Shown piece after piece: positions 38,472-49,419 of a DNA stretch of 64,000 nt. The position numbers and the translations under genes are program-made. The stretch is from Ciona intestinalis (Eukaryota > Chordata > Ascidiacea > Phlebobranchia > Cionidae): positions 4,013,557-4,077,556 of the forward strand of contig NC_020172.2 of the NCBI RefSeq assembly GCF_000224145.3, in the 5' to 3' direction. The notes below the pieces were generated by a model. It was not told where the DNA came from. It saw nothing but the letters and a program-made list of their open reading frames with translations, and made no database searches. How positions within the stretch are numbered: the stretch's first letter is position 1; the number at the start of each line of letters is the position of its first letter.

Positions 38472-41400
38472 ATGTCTGAAAATGAAACTCAATGTACACT
38501 GTTCAATAAGGATATCTATAAATGTGTGAGTATATTTATGTACATGCTCTATAGTAATGGTTCTTAACCTTTTCCCCACTGCAGCCCTTTCAAATCACAA
38601 ACCAGCACTCTCTTCTAGAATTGCTTATATAAAGTTGACCTAACCCACCTTATTGATCCATGGGTCCCTAATAAAACTACAGGTTGCAAACGGTTGCGTG
38701 CGGTTGCAAACGGCTGCAGATATTTTGGTTATTTCGAACAGCAACGCTATGCGGCCACGTCCAATAGATGTCAAATGACCATACGAGTTTAACAAACCAA
38801 CTTTTGGTCCGATACCTCAAAGGGTTTTTGAGTTATCGAAATAACTAAAATATCTGCAACCGTTTGCAACCTGTAGTTTTATTAGGTACCCATGATCCAG
38901 CACCTCCGCACCCCCTGGGAACACTTCTCATATCCGGTTAAGAAACCCTGTTTTACTCTCTTTGTGGTCAAAAGTAAAGTGTGATTTTAGGTCTAGCGAC
39001 CACACTTATTAGTAAATATGTTATTCAATTTAAGCGTGTTTTAACCACTGTTGCTTTGTCGACTGTTACTATATTTTGTCTTTTCATTAAAAATGGTTTC
39101 TAAATCTTTGCTACCGTAATCGAAGAATCAAATAAGTAAATACTATAATTTATATTGTTTTTGTCAAATATAAAGTGATTTTTGTTTGTATATCTAATAA
39201 AACCAACTAATACAAAAACTTTAACTTCAGAATGTGATAATTGCATTGAAACGAACAACTGGAAGTTTATCTCTTGTTGGGTGGTAAGTGTGTTTTGATT
39301 TCTTTTCAAAAAGGTAAAACTCTAATTTGGGCAAATTTGGCATTTCTAAATATTGAATTTGGTTCTCATGTAGAACACCTGTGTTATAACAACTGTCATT
39401 TCAACCCACTCGAGGATGAAGCACATTCATTTATTTATACATTTGAATTTTAAAGATTTTTGTTTTCTAGCTGTTTCATGATTGGAACAATATGGCTGTT
39501 CCGAAAATACACCATTCTCTCACAACGATTAATACTTTACCTAAGCATAGCTGCACTGTTCGACGCCATTGGATATATTATTGGTGATATGACACCTGAT
39601 GGTACGACATGTGACTTTGAGGCTTGGTGGATGACATATTTTGGTTCGTAGCTTTGTTTTTTTTAGTTACCTATGAATTTTAATAAAACTCTTTTTGTTT
39701 TGGCTTTTACAATATTGCAATACTAAAATGGTATTTCGGTGAAATTATATTTGCCTATGTAAATTTTAAATGCTCTAGGCAAGATTTTAGACCTAAGGTA
39801 TTGAAATGGCTGATTTAAATAAGAAAATAGTCTCTCTGAATCAGGATGCAGCTTTTTACTTGGTTGGTATATATACGTTCTATTTTATATTATTGAGATC
39901 CCATAGCTTAAGAAAATCGAAAGTTTATGTTTTCTGTTTTTCATTTTACTATACAATTTCTTTGACAGATTGGACAGTTCTAATGTGGGTATCTTGCATT
40001 ACATTTAATTTGTACATGAATGTTGTAAAACAACGGCGAACAGAAAAATATGAAAAATTTTACCATTTGCTTTCTTGGGTGTGTCCACCATTGCTATTTA
40101 GTCTTCTACCTTTGATTGGGGATAACTATGGACCAGCTGGGGCATGGTGGTACGTGGTATTGTATATTTGCGAGGTTTTATCAAACTGTGACATTTGCAT
40201 TAATCAAAAATGAATGTTAGATTAAATTTCATGTGTTGTGTAATGAAAAATTAAACTATGTATAACTTTGTGTTTTAGTGTTTTAAAACTATTGGCAGAT
40301 TTGTGATGTTCAAATGCTTTATCTTCTGTTTCAGCTGGATTAAACATACAAGTACCGTGTGGAGATTTTTAATGTAAGTATGCATTAATAACAACTATTA
40401 TGCCTATTTGGCTGGTCTATAACGGGATGTTTATTTTGACCTGAATTTATTTGTTTTCTCCAATGCTGCATATTGAAACACTATGGTATGCCCTAAGGTT
40501 GCTGTTTTCCTTTTTTTCTTGTGTTTCTGTCTGTTTTTCTTGTTTTTTTGTCTGTTTTTTTTTTTCTTAATAGTTCTGTCTGTATTTAAGTGTTTTCTGT
40601 TCAACTACACCTATGCTACACTCCATATTTTAAACACACTATTCCTCCAGATGGTATGTCCCGTTGTTCCTGCTAATCCTCGCCATGTTTGGTGGATACT
40701 CCTACATCATCTACTTCCTCAAGAAGAGAATCTCCTCCTGGCAAGGAACTTATGATCCGGATGAAGAGAGGACTGTCCAGCTCATCAAAGAGGATATTAA
40801 AGTCCTTAAAGCTTATCCTTTCATCTTCCTCATCCTGTCCATCTTCCCTTTTATCCTCAGGTAACTTGTACAGTTGTACTCTGAATAAATGAATGTAACT
40901 TGCTTTATAATTCATAACAATACCAATCATACTGTACATGTGAGAATATAAGATGTTACAATCTAAATTAATGTTTTTTTGTAAAGATTAAAAAGTATTT
41001 GGGATATGGTACGAAACGTCAAAAAATAGTGAATAATGAATGAATGTAACTTGTTAAACCTTACTTGGTGGGAAAATCACAGTCATTATAATATAGGTGT
41101 TCTGTTTTATATACCTTGTGCCTGCTTATGGGTTACAAGTTCAACATATATAACTTTGTGAGTTACATATGTTTTAATGTACGGCATACAAAAAAATACA
41201 ACCCATACAGAATTACAAAAGATAGGCCAGATTTTTAAAGTAAGAAAAGTGTAAATATTCCTGGTTGTATAAATTTAGTTTAAATCTTTTTTTTGCCAGG
41301 ATACATAATGCGTTCACCGCTGAAGGAACCGACATATTTGGTTTATGGGTAATGACTGCACTCACTGCTCCATTACAAGGTGCTGTAAATGCTGTTGTGT

Positions 41401-42098
41401 TTGGTCTTGACCCAGAAACTCGTACTAAGCTAACATGGGCCCAAATACAGGTAATTTATGTGTAATTGGTCTTTTTTAACATAAAAATTTAACAAAAGTC
41501 ATTTTAACCTGTTTTCATTATTCTAAATGGCTTGACGAAGATATGTCAGATGGTATTAATAATAACAAAGTGTTTGTTTGTGTTTTGTTAGCATGTCTGT
41601 AAGTGTTTTGTTAGCATGCCTGTAACATTCTAGTTTTTCTGCTGTACGATTCATAATTTGGACACCCCATTAGTAACTTTATTGGGTATTGTCTTCTGTA
41701 TGGCTAACAGTTAATGCAAGTCAGGCACACACAAAAATGGTGGCAGCATACAGTTTTAAACCCTGTGTCCTCTGGTTAAGAGCCAAGTGCCCTAACCATT
41801 GTACCAGAGCAAATGCGTGTTTAAAAGGGGCTCTATTCAAGTAAAGTAACCAAAGTATGTACTATTACACATACACATAAAGTAGGGTAAAAATAATTTT
41901 ACCTTATTACAGCTGGCATGGGCAAGTAGATTCAGTCACTCTGCTGTACATGAATATCCAACAGTGTTTAACAATCCATTGGACAGTCCTACATCAGGAG
42001 AAAGTGTAATAAATCCTGTGAACACTGAAGCAGTGAGAAGGTCCAGCTCGTTTGATCAAAAACAAAGATATGGCTCATTAAACTTGGAAGAAAATTAA
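38472..42098 (+). CDS. Seven-transmembrane receptor, cAMP-receptor-like (class E type)
   Basis: Eight phase-consistent exons: 38472-38525, 39231-39283, 39471-39643, 39969-40149, 40335-40373, 40651-40860, 41300-41450, 41913-42098; 1047 nt, 348 residues. The short N-terminus has a glycosylation site (Asn-Glu-Thr). Hydrophobic segments follow for TM1 (SLVGCCFMIGTIWLF), TM2 (LILYLSIAALFDAIGYII), TM3 (WTVLMWVSCITFNLYM), TM4 (LLSWVCPPLLFSLLPLIG), the extracellular motif YGPAGAWCWI, TM5 (VPLFLLILAMFGGYSYII), TM6 (YPFIFLILSIFPFIL) and TM7 (LWVMTALTAPLQGAVNAVVF). CxFEAWW with CWI supplies the usual disulphide pair. The GPAGAWCWI motif and the TM7 pattern are those of Dictyostelium-type cAMP receptors and related metazoan GPCRs (GPR157 is a distant vertebrate relative). 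The ligand is unknown. The cytoplasmic tail is Ser-rich (RRSSSFDQ). Confidence 0.88.
38665..38892. mobile_element. Long inverted repeat (MITE-like) in receptor intron 1
   Basis: Left arm CTAATAAAACTACAGGTTGC…GCAGATATTTTGGTTATTTCG; the right arm at 38833-38892 is its near-perfect complement (CGAAATAACTAAAATATCTG…GTAGTTTTATTAG). The arms are about 55 bp with a ~95-bp centre. The left arm carries an extra internal copy of CGGTTGCAAACGG. The ends are unrelated to the common MITE. Confidence 0.75.
39365..39432 (+). repeat. SINE 3' end fragment
   Basis: AGAACACCTGTGTTATAACA and CCACTCGAGGATGAAGCACA. Confidence 0.6.
41038..41180 (-). repeat. SINE 3' fragment in receptor intron 6
   Basis: CAGTCATTATAATATAGGTG and CTTGTGCCTGCTTATGGG, reverse. 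Confidence 0.7.
41645..41815 (-). repeat. SINE 5' half in receptor intron 7
   Basis: GACACCCCATTAGTAACTTT, AAAATGGTGGCAGCATACAG and GCCCTAACCATTGTACCAG; diverged, reverse. Confidence 0.65.
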
Positions 42099-43126
42099 AA
42101 ACACCAAATTTCTAAGCTAGTATTGTATTGACTACACATATGATATACATTGTATGTATTTATATATGGCCTAAATAGGGTAAATCAAATTATGAAATGT
42201 TTTTCATAATATGATATGTTTTTTATATTAAGTTTTGTTCCGTATCATATGATGTATGAACACATTATGTATTATTGCTAGTATCAGTTTTATATTATAA
42301 GCTTGAATGGTGATTTAAAATGTTGACAATATGTTTTATTTTTATTTTTCCATAGATTTAAAATAAAACAAGAAAATTGTAATTTTCGTTAATTTTTTCA
42401 TTTTAGGTAGTGTTTAATCTGCAATTGTAATGCATTGGCCATGTCTTTACCCAGTAGTCAAAATCTTCTAACAATCGTTTTATACACAACAATTATTAGT
42501 TATCTTTATCTATATTCCAAATAAAACATTATAATAGGCCAACTCTGGCCTTAATCCCAGGTCCCACGATGTGCCTTGCAGTAGGACCTCACCCATACTA
42601 GAATAGTATATATATATAATAATATATATCATTCAACAGTGCTGTTCTGTTCATTTTTTGTAAATTTTAAATTATTTAATAAAAATAAAGACCATTTCCT
42701 GCCACTTGGTGTAGCTTTAATTACATCGCAATTCGCAATTAATTAATTTATTTGAAAACGAAATTTTATATTTTTCAATTTAATTTGTTTAAAAACGAAA
42801 TTTTATATTTTCCAATTTATGCTATCTTGCGGAAAAACCCAATTTACACTAAATGCAAATAACTTTTTTTATATTATTTTTTGAATGACTATCAGTTCCA
42901 CTTTATTTGATAGTAGCAGTCTCAATAATAAACAATAATTCACTCAGGATATTTGTGTGATTTTATTGGTTGAGGTACTTTTTTATTCACATACCGTATA
43001 TTTTTACAATGCTGTCATGTTCTAAATTATTTGAAATGATTGTGGAATAAAAAAACTGGTAAAATTTGTTCTTATTTGATTTTACAATACATCTCTCAAA
43101 AGTATGAGTTCGTCACTTACTATATA
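42099..43126. other. Receptor 3' flank, no gene seen
   Basis: AT-rich, with several AATAAA signals (for example near 42359 and 42680) that could serve the receptor mRNA. A GGTCCC/GACCTCACC module lies at 42557-42600. Confidence 0.5.
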
Positions 43127-43287
43127 TAGTGGGATGGGAGTAGATGGAAACACCTTTACCACATAATATCCAAATCTGGTCTTTTAAACAAAAAAACAAC
43201 AGTTTACCACCGTACCAAATGGGACAAGAAAATAGAATGAAAAGGTGTTCCATTTTGAAAAGGTGTTCCATCTTTCCCACCCTACTT
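43127..43287 (-). mobile_element. Internally deleted MITE
   Basis: TATAGTGGGATGGGAGTAGA to ATCTTTCCCACCCTACTTTA. It contains a short internal duplication of GAAAAGGTGTTCCAT. Confidence 0.75.
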
Positions 43288-43594
43288 TACATTATACACA
43301 TTTTCCATGCAAATACAAGATTCAAGTTGTTATTATATACATACTAATGCATGTGCCAAAATAATGGGGGGTAAAACATCTGCTACATATGCAGCCAGCA
43401 ATAGTAACAGTAACACAGTCTCTTCTTAAAGCAGAAAGTGCTAAGATTAAACATGAAACTTAGTTACATTATTTCTGAATACATAAATTAATCAAAAATA
43501 CATTTAATCTTGACATTCATAACTTTAATGCATTTTTCGCTCTAATGCATTCATTCAGTTTTCGAATATAGTTAGAGGCTAACGTTATATTTGT

Positions 43595-46500
43595 TTATAC
43601 TGCTTCTATATAAACTTGTTTGTTGTTTTCATCTACAGTTTTCATTTCAATAGCGTTGTTGGAAAAAGCAGACAGTTCCTCTTTCTACATTCAAATAAAA
43701 TAATCTCAAAATACTATGAAAAAATAATCTTCACTCCAACCTAAATAAAATTTCCTTAAAAATAAAAAACACAGTAGTATGCATATCTTTACTGTTTAGA
43801 CTATTTACAGTTGATTAGGTTTAGTTTATGCATTCTGTTATTTCTGCTACCAGGCATAATGTAAACAATCTTTCAACGGCTCATTTAGTATGAAAAAATG
43901 TAAGGTATTTCCAAGATTTATTGGATGTTAGACGAATTGACATTATTGATTTTCATACTAGATGAGTTAAATTTCTGATTTTGAACTGACGAAAATACAC
44001 CATGTTTTTCATACAATTTCAGATTTTTACCTTTTTGTAGACACTGGTTTCAACTTCTGTTTTTTCCACTATACATCCGTGCTCAGAATTTTTATAGAAA
44101 TATCTCAAAACGAGTGAAATTAAGAGAATTTCTATCAAAATTATGTAGGAATGATACACTGTAAAAGATTTGAAAACAAGTTACAACATGTGTAGTATTG
44201 TGGCCTTTTGTGGGTGATCATTTTATTGATTTTCTATTATTTTTTGTATGGGTATGCTTTATACACCTCATGCCAGCTTGTTTTCCTCTTGCCAGCTTAT
44301 GAGTTATTTGTTTTTTATGTATGGCTGACAATTTATATATGAGGTTTTTTTTATGTACGGCTGACAATTTAAAATGGCAATTGCTCCAACCCAGTGATCG
44401 CTCATGGGTTATATAAATTGTCAGCAATACATAAAACACAAACACCCAAGTTACATTCGTTGTAACTGGTAAGCTGGTACGAGGAGAACACCCGTGTTGT
44501 AATGTCTTACGATTTCCGGCCATGCAAGGATAAAGCAAGTTAGTCTTTCTTCTATAAGAAAAACTGAGTCACATTTACATTAGGAATAGAACTAATTCTT
44601 TAACCATAATGGGTCCATAGTCTATCTATCACATGCTAGCTCCTAAATACGTCAATACTTTTACTGCACAAACAAGTAAAATTTTGTGGTAATATGATCG
44701 TAGACATAAGTGCTCGTAATACTTTTATGCGTAATATTACAGTCGCAATAACTTTTTATATTAGGTCAATGTACTTATGGATAAAATTATTATTAAATTT
44801 GTTGTTTGGGCAGCATAGGTTATAAAATTGAAATTTTAAGCCATGAATGTTTATATCATATAATAAATTAGAAATCACACATTTAAACCTTTGGCGTATG
44901 AATATAGTATAATAAAAAAATTCATAACGTATAAAGATGATATACTACTTCCGAATCCTTTGGTCATTTTAGCCCTAACCATAGATTTTAATCACAATAT
45001 ATATTTAATAGCTACTTAAATGTTTAAGTGATATGATATGCCCACATGTGGAAACATGTGGAATTTAAATGGTTCAACAGCTGGGTAAATATTTCAGGTC
45101 AGTTCTTCTGAACAATATTTACATTTATTTTAAACTTTGGTAAAAAAGTAATAACAAAGTTACATAAGAAGTCTTTAACAAATGAAACCCAGCTGTTTTG
45201 GTGTAAATTTAGAAAAATAATTTGAAAAAAAATGGTATATATTACTTTACATATAATGATCCTAATTTAGGTTTTTTAAATTACAACTAGAGTCCTTATA
45301 ACACAGGTGTTGTTTTGAGCCCCCTTTAAACTCCATTTATTATTCTATTTAAACTCTGAATAATTTTTAATTTTGACTTACAAAATGCTTGTTCTTTATC
45401 GGGATATGGGAAGCCACATGGAATTTCTTTGAAGAAAGACAGAAAAGAAATCAAGATTCGTTGTAATGTGTTGAAACCAACCAATATTTGAATAAAAGCA
45501 AATTTTCCTGAAAGAAAAATACATGTGTGCTGTGTTAAATGCCAGGTCTGCTTACATACATCTTTGTGGGTAATATTTTTTTCTATGGCTAATAGTTTGG
45601 ACAACCCATTAGTGACCACAGGGTTGAAGCAATGGTCATTAGGTGTCTTACTGTCTTGCCCAATGGCCAAAACAGAATGCTTCACTGTTCTACTACCACA
45701 GTAACATAATAGACCAAAATTTAAAATAGGAAAGAGTTTCAGTTAGAAAGCGTGACTGTTAAACCTAACCCATGGTGAATCCACAATGAATAAAATTTAA
45801 TTAATAAAAGATACAGCAAGATACATTTAATAGTAGGCCATAGCTTTTATTACACAATTACCTCGAAAGTGGAATTGTTTTAGTACAAATCTAGACGATC
45901 TTCCAATGATTACATACCCATATAGACAGACAAAGCTGGAGACAGTACACACACCTCCGAGTATAAACATTGTGAACGCCTGAGATGGAAGTTGATTTGG
46001 AGAATGCAGAAAACAATTATTCTAATAGTAAATATTTTTTATAGTTGGAATTATATGGGTGAGGTCTCTAGTATATTCTACATGGGTGGGGTCTCTATCC
46101 AATTTTATGTGGGTGAGGGCGTGAAGTATCTATTATAAACCATTTATGTGGGTGGGATCTCTGTGATATTCTACTTTTGGTAAGGTCTCTATTATATTGT
46201 ATTTGGGCCAGGTCCTATATAGAAAGGGCCAAAGGGGCCCCATAAATTGGGAAGTTATAGACAGGGTGCCACCACATGGATACTATTAAATAATGGCATT
46301 TTCCAAAGCCAGGCAAAATGGACTTCATCCACAAAAAGTTACAAAACCGTAACTTGTAAGCTTTTACAAAGTGTATGAAACAGGACACCTGTGTTATAAT
46401 TCCTGTCGTTATCTTATCCACCACGTGAGGATAAAGAAAGCTGCACACAAGAGCTTCAAACATATTGAATATACTAATATGTATTCCTACTTACTACGCC

Positions 46501-48775
46501 AGCGGATGGTCTGCCTGCATATTCAGCAGCAACAAGCACCTGAAAGAAGCCAAATAAAGGGTAGACCCATACAACTTGGTAGACGATCCAGTCCAATATT
46601 CGAAGACGTTCGCTGTCGTGTTAAAACATATATGTCATATTTCGGGATATAACATTACAGCGAACGTAATAATAAAACGATCAGTTGCTAATATATTAAA
46701 AAAAGTTTAAAAATGAATTTAAAAATTTGGATCCTTATTGCGACAGTAACCTATGTGAAAATGAACTGATTTTGGTAAAATAGGACAAACTAAATGCATA
46801 CATTGACTTAACTGCACTACAACTGACAAAGCAACACAAGGAAACAGAGTAAAGTTGTAATGGAACTAAAGTGAAGAAACGTAGGAGTGTAGATTAGGAA
46901 TTAGCGCGCGGAAAATAAATTAAAGGCGTCAAAACTCATTACATTAAAGGCGGCGGAATTCACTAAAAAAATGCCAGTCGTCAAAAGTTAATAGAGTCCC
47001 GACTCCCGGGAATCACCTTTAGGTAATCTTTTGCACAATCGTTTTTTAGGGGAAGGGGGTAAGATGCGATGACGTTAGAACCTAAATCTTATATTTCCTA
47101 ATCTTGTTTTGAACAATCAACAACATTCGCGGGGCTTCGGTTAGGCTATGAATTCTGTGTATTTTTGTTCGTTACCCAAGAACTAGAATAGTTCATGAAA
47201 ATGTGTCCCATCTTACCCCAAACCTACTGTGTTTCGTATTAAGTACTTACAGACTTAGAGGTTGATTGCAACAGCAGCAAACGAAGCAGCAAGGAAATGG
47301 GTTCGATGAGACTACTTTGTCGCCCTTTAGAGCTTCGACCATTCCTTCTTTTCCGCCATAAAGGTGCAAACAATAAGCTGTGAACTTCTTCAACGAAATC
47401 GCATAGTAACTGGAATAAACATGTAGCTGTGTAAAGATGGGTAGGAACTAGAAACACGTTTAATTGCGCAGTGGTCTCAATAAGATTGAAGCGCTGTAAA
47501 TAATGTTATTTATTTACCCTTGCGGAAAACGACAGTCGATCGTTTAAACACGGGTGTTCTGTTGCACACACCTCGTGTTTCATCATAGATACACACACCC
47601 GCGTTGGTGGCAGCGACGAGCCTCGAACCTAGAACCTGTAAACTGCAGCTTAAAGGCAGGCGCGCTAACCATTGAGCAATGGCGACATATACGTAACTCT
47701 GAAGTAACTATTTCGACACAACGACGCATTTTAGTCGCGTATGTGACCTCATTTTAAAGCATGCTAATGCTATCTATACGTTTACACAAACTATGCGGCA
47801 AACCACAACTACTAATAATCATTACTTGACTTACTATCCAGCCGCATATGAAACAACCTCAGCTGTCCTGGGAACGAAAAGTCCAGTTGTGTAGCAAACT
47901 CCAAGAAACTAAAACATAAATTTGCATTCGTTATTTTTTTAAAGACTGGGGAATATTAATGACATGTGAATTGATATGAATGAATCAAATTGTACGGGCG
48001 TGGTTTGTAAGACAACCAATGGGTGGGAGCAATTATAGTTACGCGTCTTACCCAGGGACTCGCATGGCCACTATGGTGGCAGCATAGAGACTAACAACGT
48101 TACTATACTGTGACATGGTCCATAATAGAACAAACGCTATTAATTCATTTAACAAAACGTTATAGACACGAAATGTTTCCTGTTATTATTGTATACTATA
48201 TAGCTTCTGATATAGTCTACATTGTTATTGTTCTTTAAAAATTATCCTAAAAATCAACGCAAATCTTACTGGAAAAGAAGAGAGGACCCATATTGAATAT
48301 CTTGTCCTTTTCGTGTAAACCGAATCTTTCAGTAAAAAGTTTACTTCGTCGATGTAAATTAAGACAAGAAGCACGAGAATAATAAGCGGTACGCTCATTA
48401 CTCCATAATAGTATGACCCTCCCTCTGAAATAAAATAATATGACACTATTTAGCTGTATACGAAAAAGTAGTAATGTGTATTCTGAAACGATGAATGTTC
48501 CATTTATTAAAAGCGCCGCCTCCTCTATAGACACAAACTGCAACTCATAAATAAAAAAACGTTCAGTAAAAAATCTAAAACACAATACTTAAGTTAGTTA
48601 AGTATCTCTTTCGAACATTTAGTCAAACTAAAACAAACACAAATCTACCAGAAAATCGGTTCCATAGCTCCATCGAGGTGTGAACTCTTTTGCAATCCCA
48701 AGGTTCTTGCGGTGGTGCAGTTGTAAAGTTAACAGTTGTAAAGTTAACATCTGCTGTGGTTTCGGTTGCTGCCAT
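43595..48775 (-). CDS. Organic solute transporter alpha-like protein, copy A (SLC51A family)
   Basis: Nine minus-strand exons: 48649-48775, 48270-48424, 47835-47908, 47251-47409, 46495-46612, 45862-45979, 45382-45507, 44031-44158, 43595-43684; 1095 nt, 364 residues. The N-terminus has repeated NFTT glycosylation sites and no cleavable signal, as expected for OST-alpha. TM segments include VPLIILVLLVLIYID, VYPLFGFFQVLVAAEY, FTMFILGGVCTVSSF and YIILIEILLISLVLRYF. Family hallmarks are YGGKEGMVEAL and the cysteine cluster NPFPCCFVCCCCN, and KFAFIQILVGFNTLQ corresponds to the conserved KFxxxQ segment. In vertebrates OST-alpha pairs with OST-beta for basolateral bile-acid and steroid transport; no beta subunit is in this window. 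Introns hold SINE copies and one hairpin-type element nearby. Confidence 0.88.
43831..43970 (-). mobile_element. Hairpin (MITE-like) element, copy 3
   Basis: Family flank TTATTTCTGCTACCAGGCAT, then arms TTCAACGGCTCATTTAGTAT and TTTTCATACTAGATGAG. It is reversed relative to copies 1 and 2 and lies in the last intron of transporter copy A. Confidence 0.7.
44210..44545 (+). repeat. SINE copies (reverse fragment then forward copy)
   Basis: A reverse fragment (CATGCCAGCTTGTTTTCC, GCCAGCTTATGAGTTA) at 44250-44360 is followed by a forward copy (ATTGCTCCAACCCAGTGATC to CATGCAAGGATAAAGCAAG) at 44375-44545, in a copy A intron. Confidence 0.65.
45540..45672 (-). repeat. SINE internal fragment
   Basis: AGTTTGGACAACCCATTAGT and CTTGCCCAATGGCC just upstream of the KFAFIQ exon of copy A. 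Confidence 0.65.
46045..46222 (+). repeat. Degenerate minisatellite
   Basis: Five imperfect units of roughly 30-40 bp built around GGGTGAGGTCTCTATTATAT (ATGGGTGAGGTCTCTAG, ATGGGTGGGGTCTCTAT, GTGGGTGGGATCTCTGT and others), in a copy A intron. Confidence 0.65.
46328..46447 (+). repeat. SINE 3' fragment
   Basis: AACCGTAACTTGTAAGCTTT and CCACGTGAGGATAAAGAAAG. Confidence 0.65.
47047..47230 (-). mobile_element. MITE copy in copy A intron
   Basis: TAGGGGAAGGGGGTAAGATG to TGTCCCATCTTACCCCAAAC. It ends about 20 bp from the exon 4 donor. Confidence 0.82.
47506..47690 (-). repeat. SINE copy with tRNA-like head, reverse
   Basis: ACACGGGTGTTCTGTTGCAC, GGCAGCGACGAGCCTCGAAC and GGCAGGCGCGCTAACCATTG. The middle is deleted. 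Confidence 0.75.
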
Positions 48776-49304
48776 ATCTTTTTGTGTTCCAATGAAAATA
48801 AGTCTACTCTATTTGAAAGCTAACACGCAAAGCTCTCCGCAAGCTTTTGTTTCAGCTTTTATAGGCGGTTTAGTCGTTTAACCTGCATAAATAAAAGCTG
48901 GTATTATAGCGAGAGCGGCAATCCTCGTAAAGGTATCGTTTGGGGCTCGTATAGCAAACGTTATGTTATCAAATGGTAAGTTAATCGGCCAGGAATGGTG
49001 TTGATTCTATTTAATAAAACTGCTTTGACGTAAGTCAGACAGCAATGTTGCGTGCCGTTTGAGACCCTCGTGACCGCGTAAGGTTTTACTGCCATCATGT
49101 TTTGCAGATTTGTCCGACTTTCTTTCAAGTGCTCGTTCTCCTGCGATCGTTTTCTCTGGGCGATTTTCACTGGTATCAAATTACGAGAATTTTTTATGGC
49201 ATACCGTTACTGCGTGGGTGTGTCTTTGTTTCTTTATTCATTTATTCACATACATATATAAAATACCTTATGCATATACCCACATAATATGTTAACCCAT
49301 AACA

Positions 49305-49385
49305 AAATACGGGGTCATTTAACAAGACAAAACGAAATGCGGGGTTGTTTAACAAGACAAAACGAAATACGGGTTTATTTAAAAT
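49305..49385 (+). repeat. 30-bp minisatellite, nearly three units
   Basis: The unit A-CGGGGTTGTTTAACAAGACAAAACGAAAT repeats with period 30, just beyond the stop codon of transporter copy B. Confidence 0.75.
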
Positions 49386-49419
49386 ATGAACGCAAAACTG
49401 TTAATAAAACATTCCCTTT

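Noticed and set aside
40483-40755. 90-codon frame before receptor exon 6
   Set aside because: The first part is translated poly-T intron; the real exon begins at the acceptor at 40650 in another frame.
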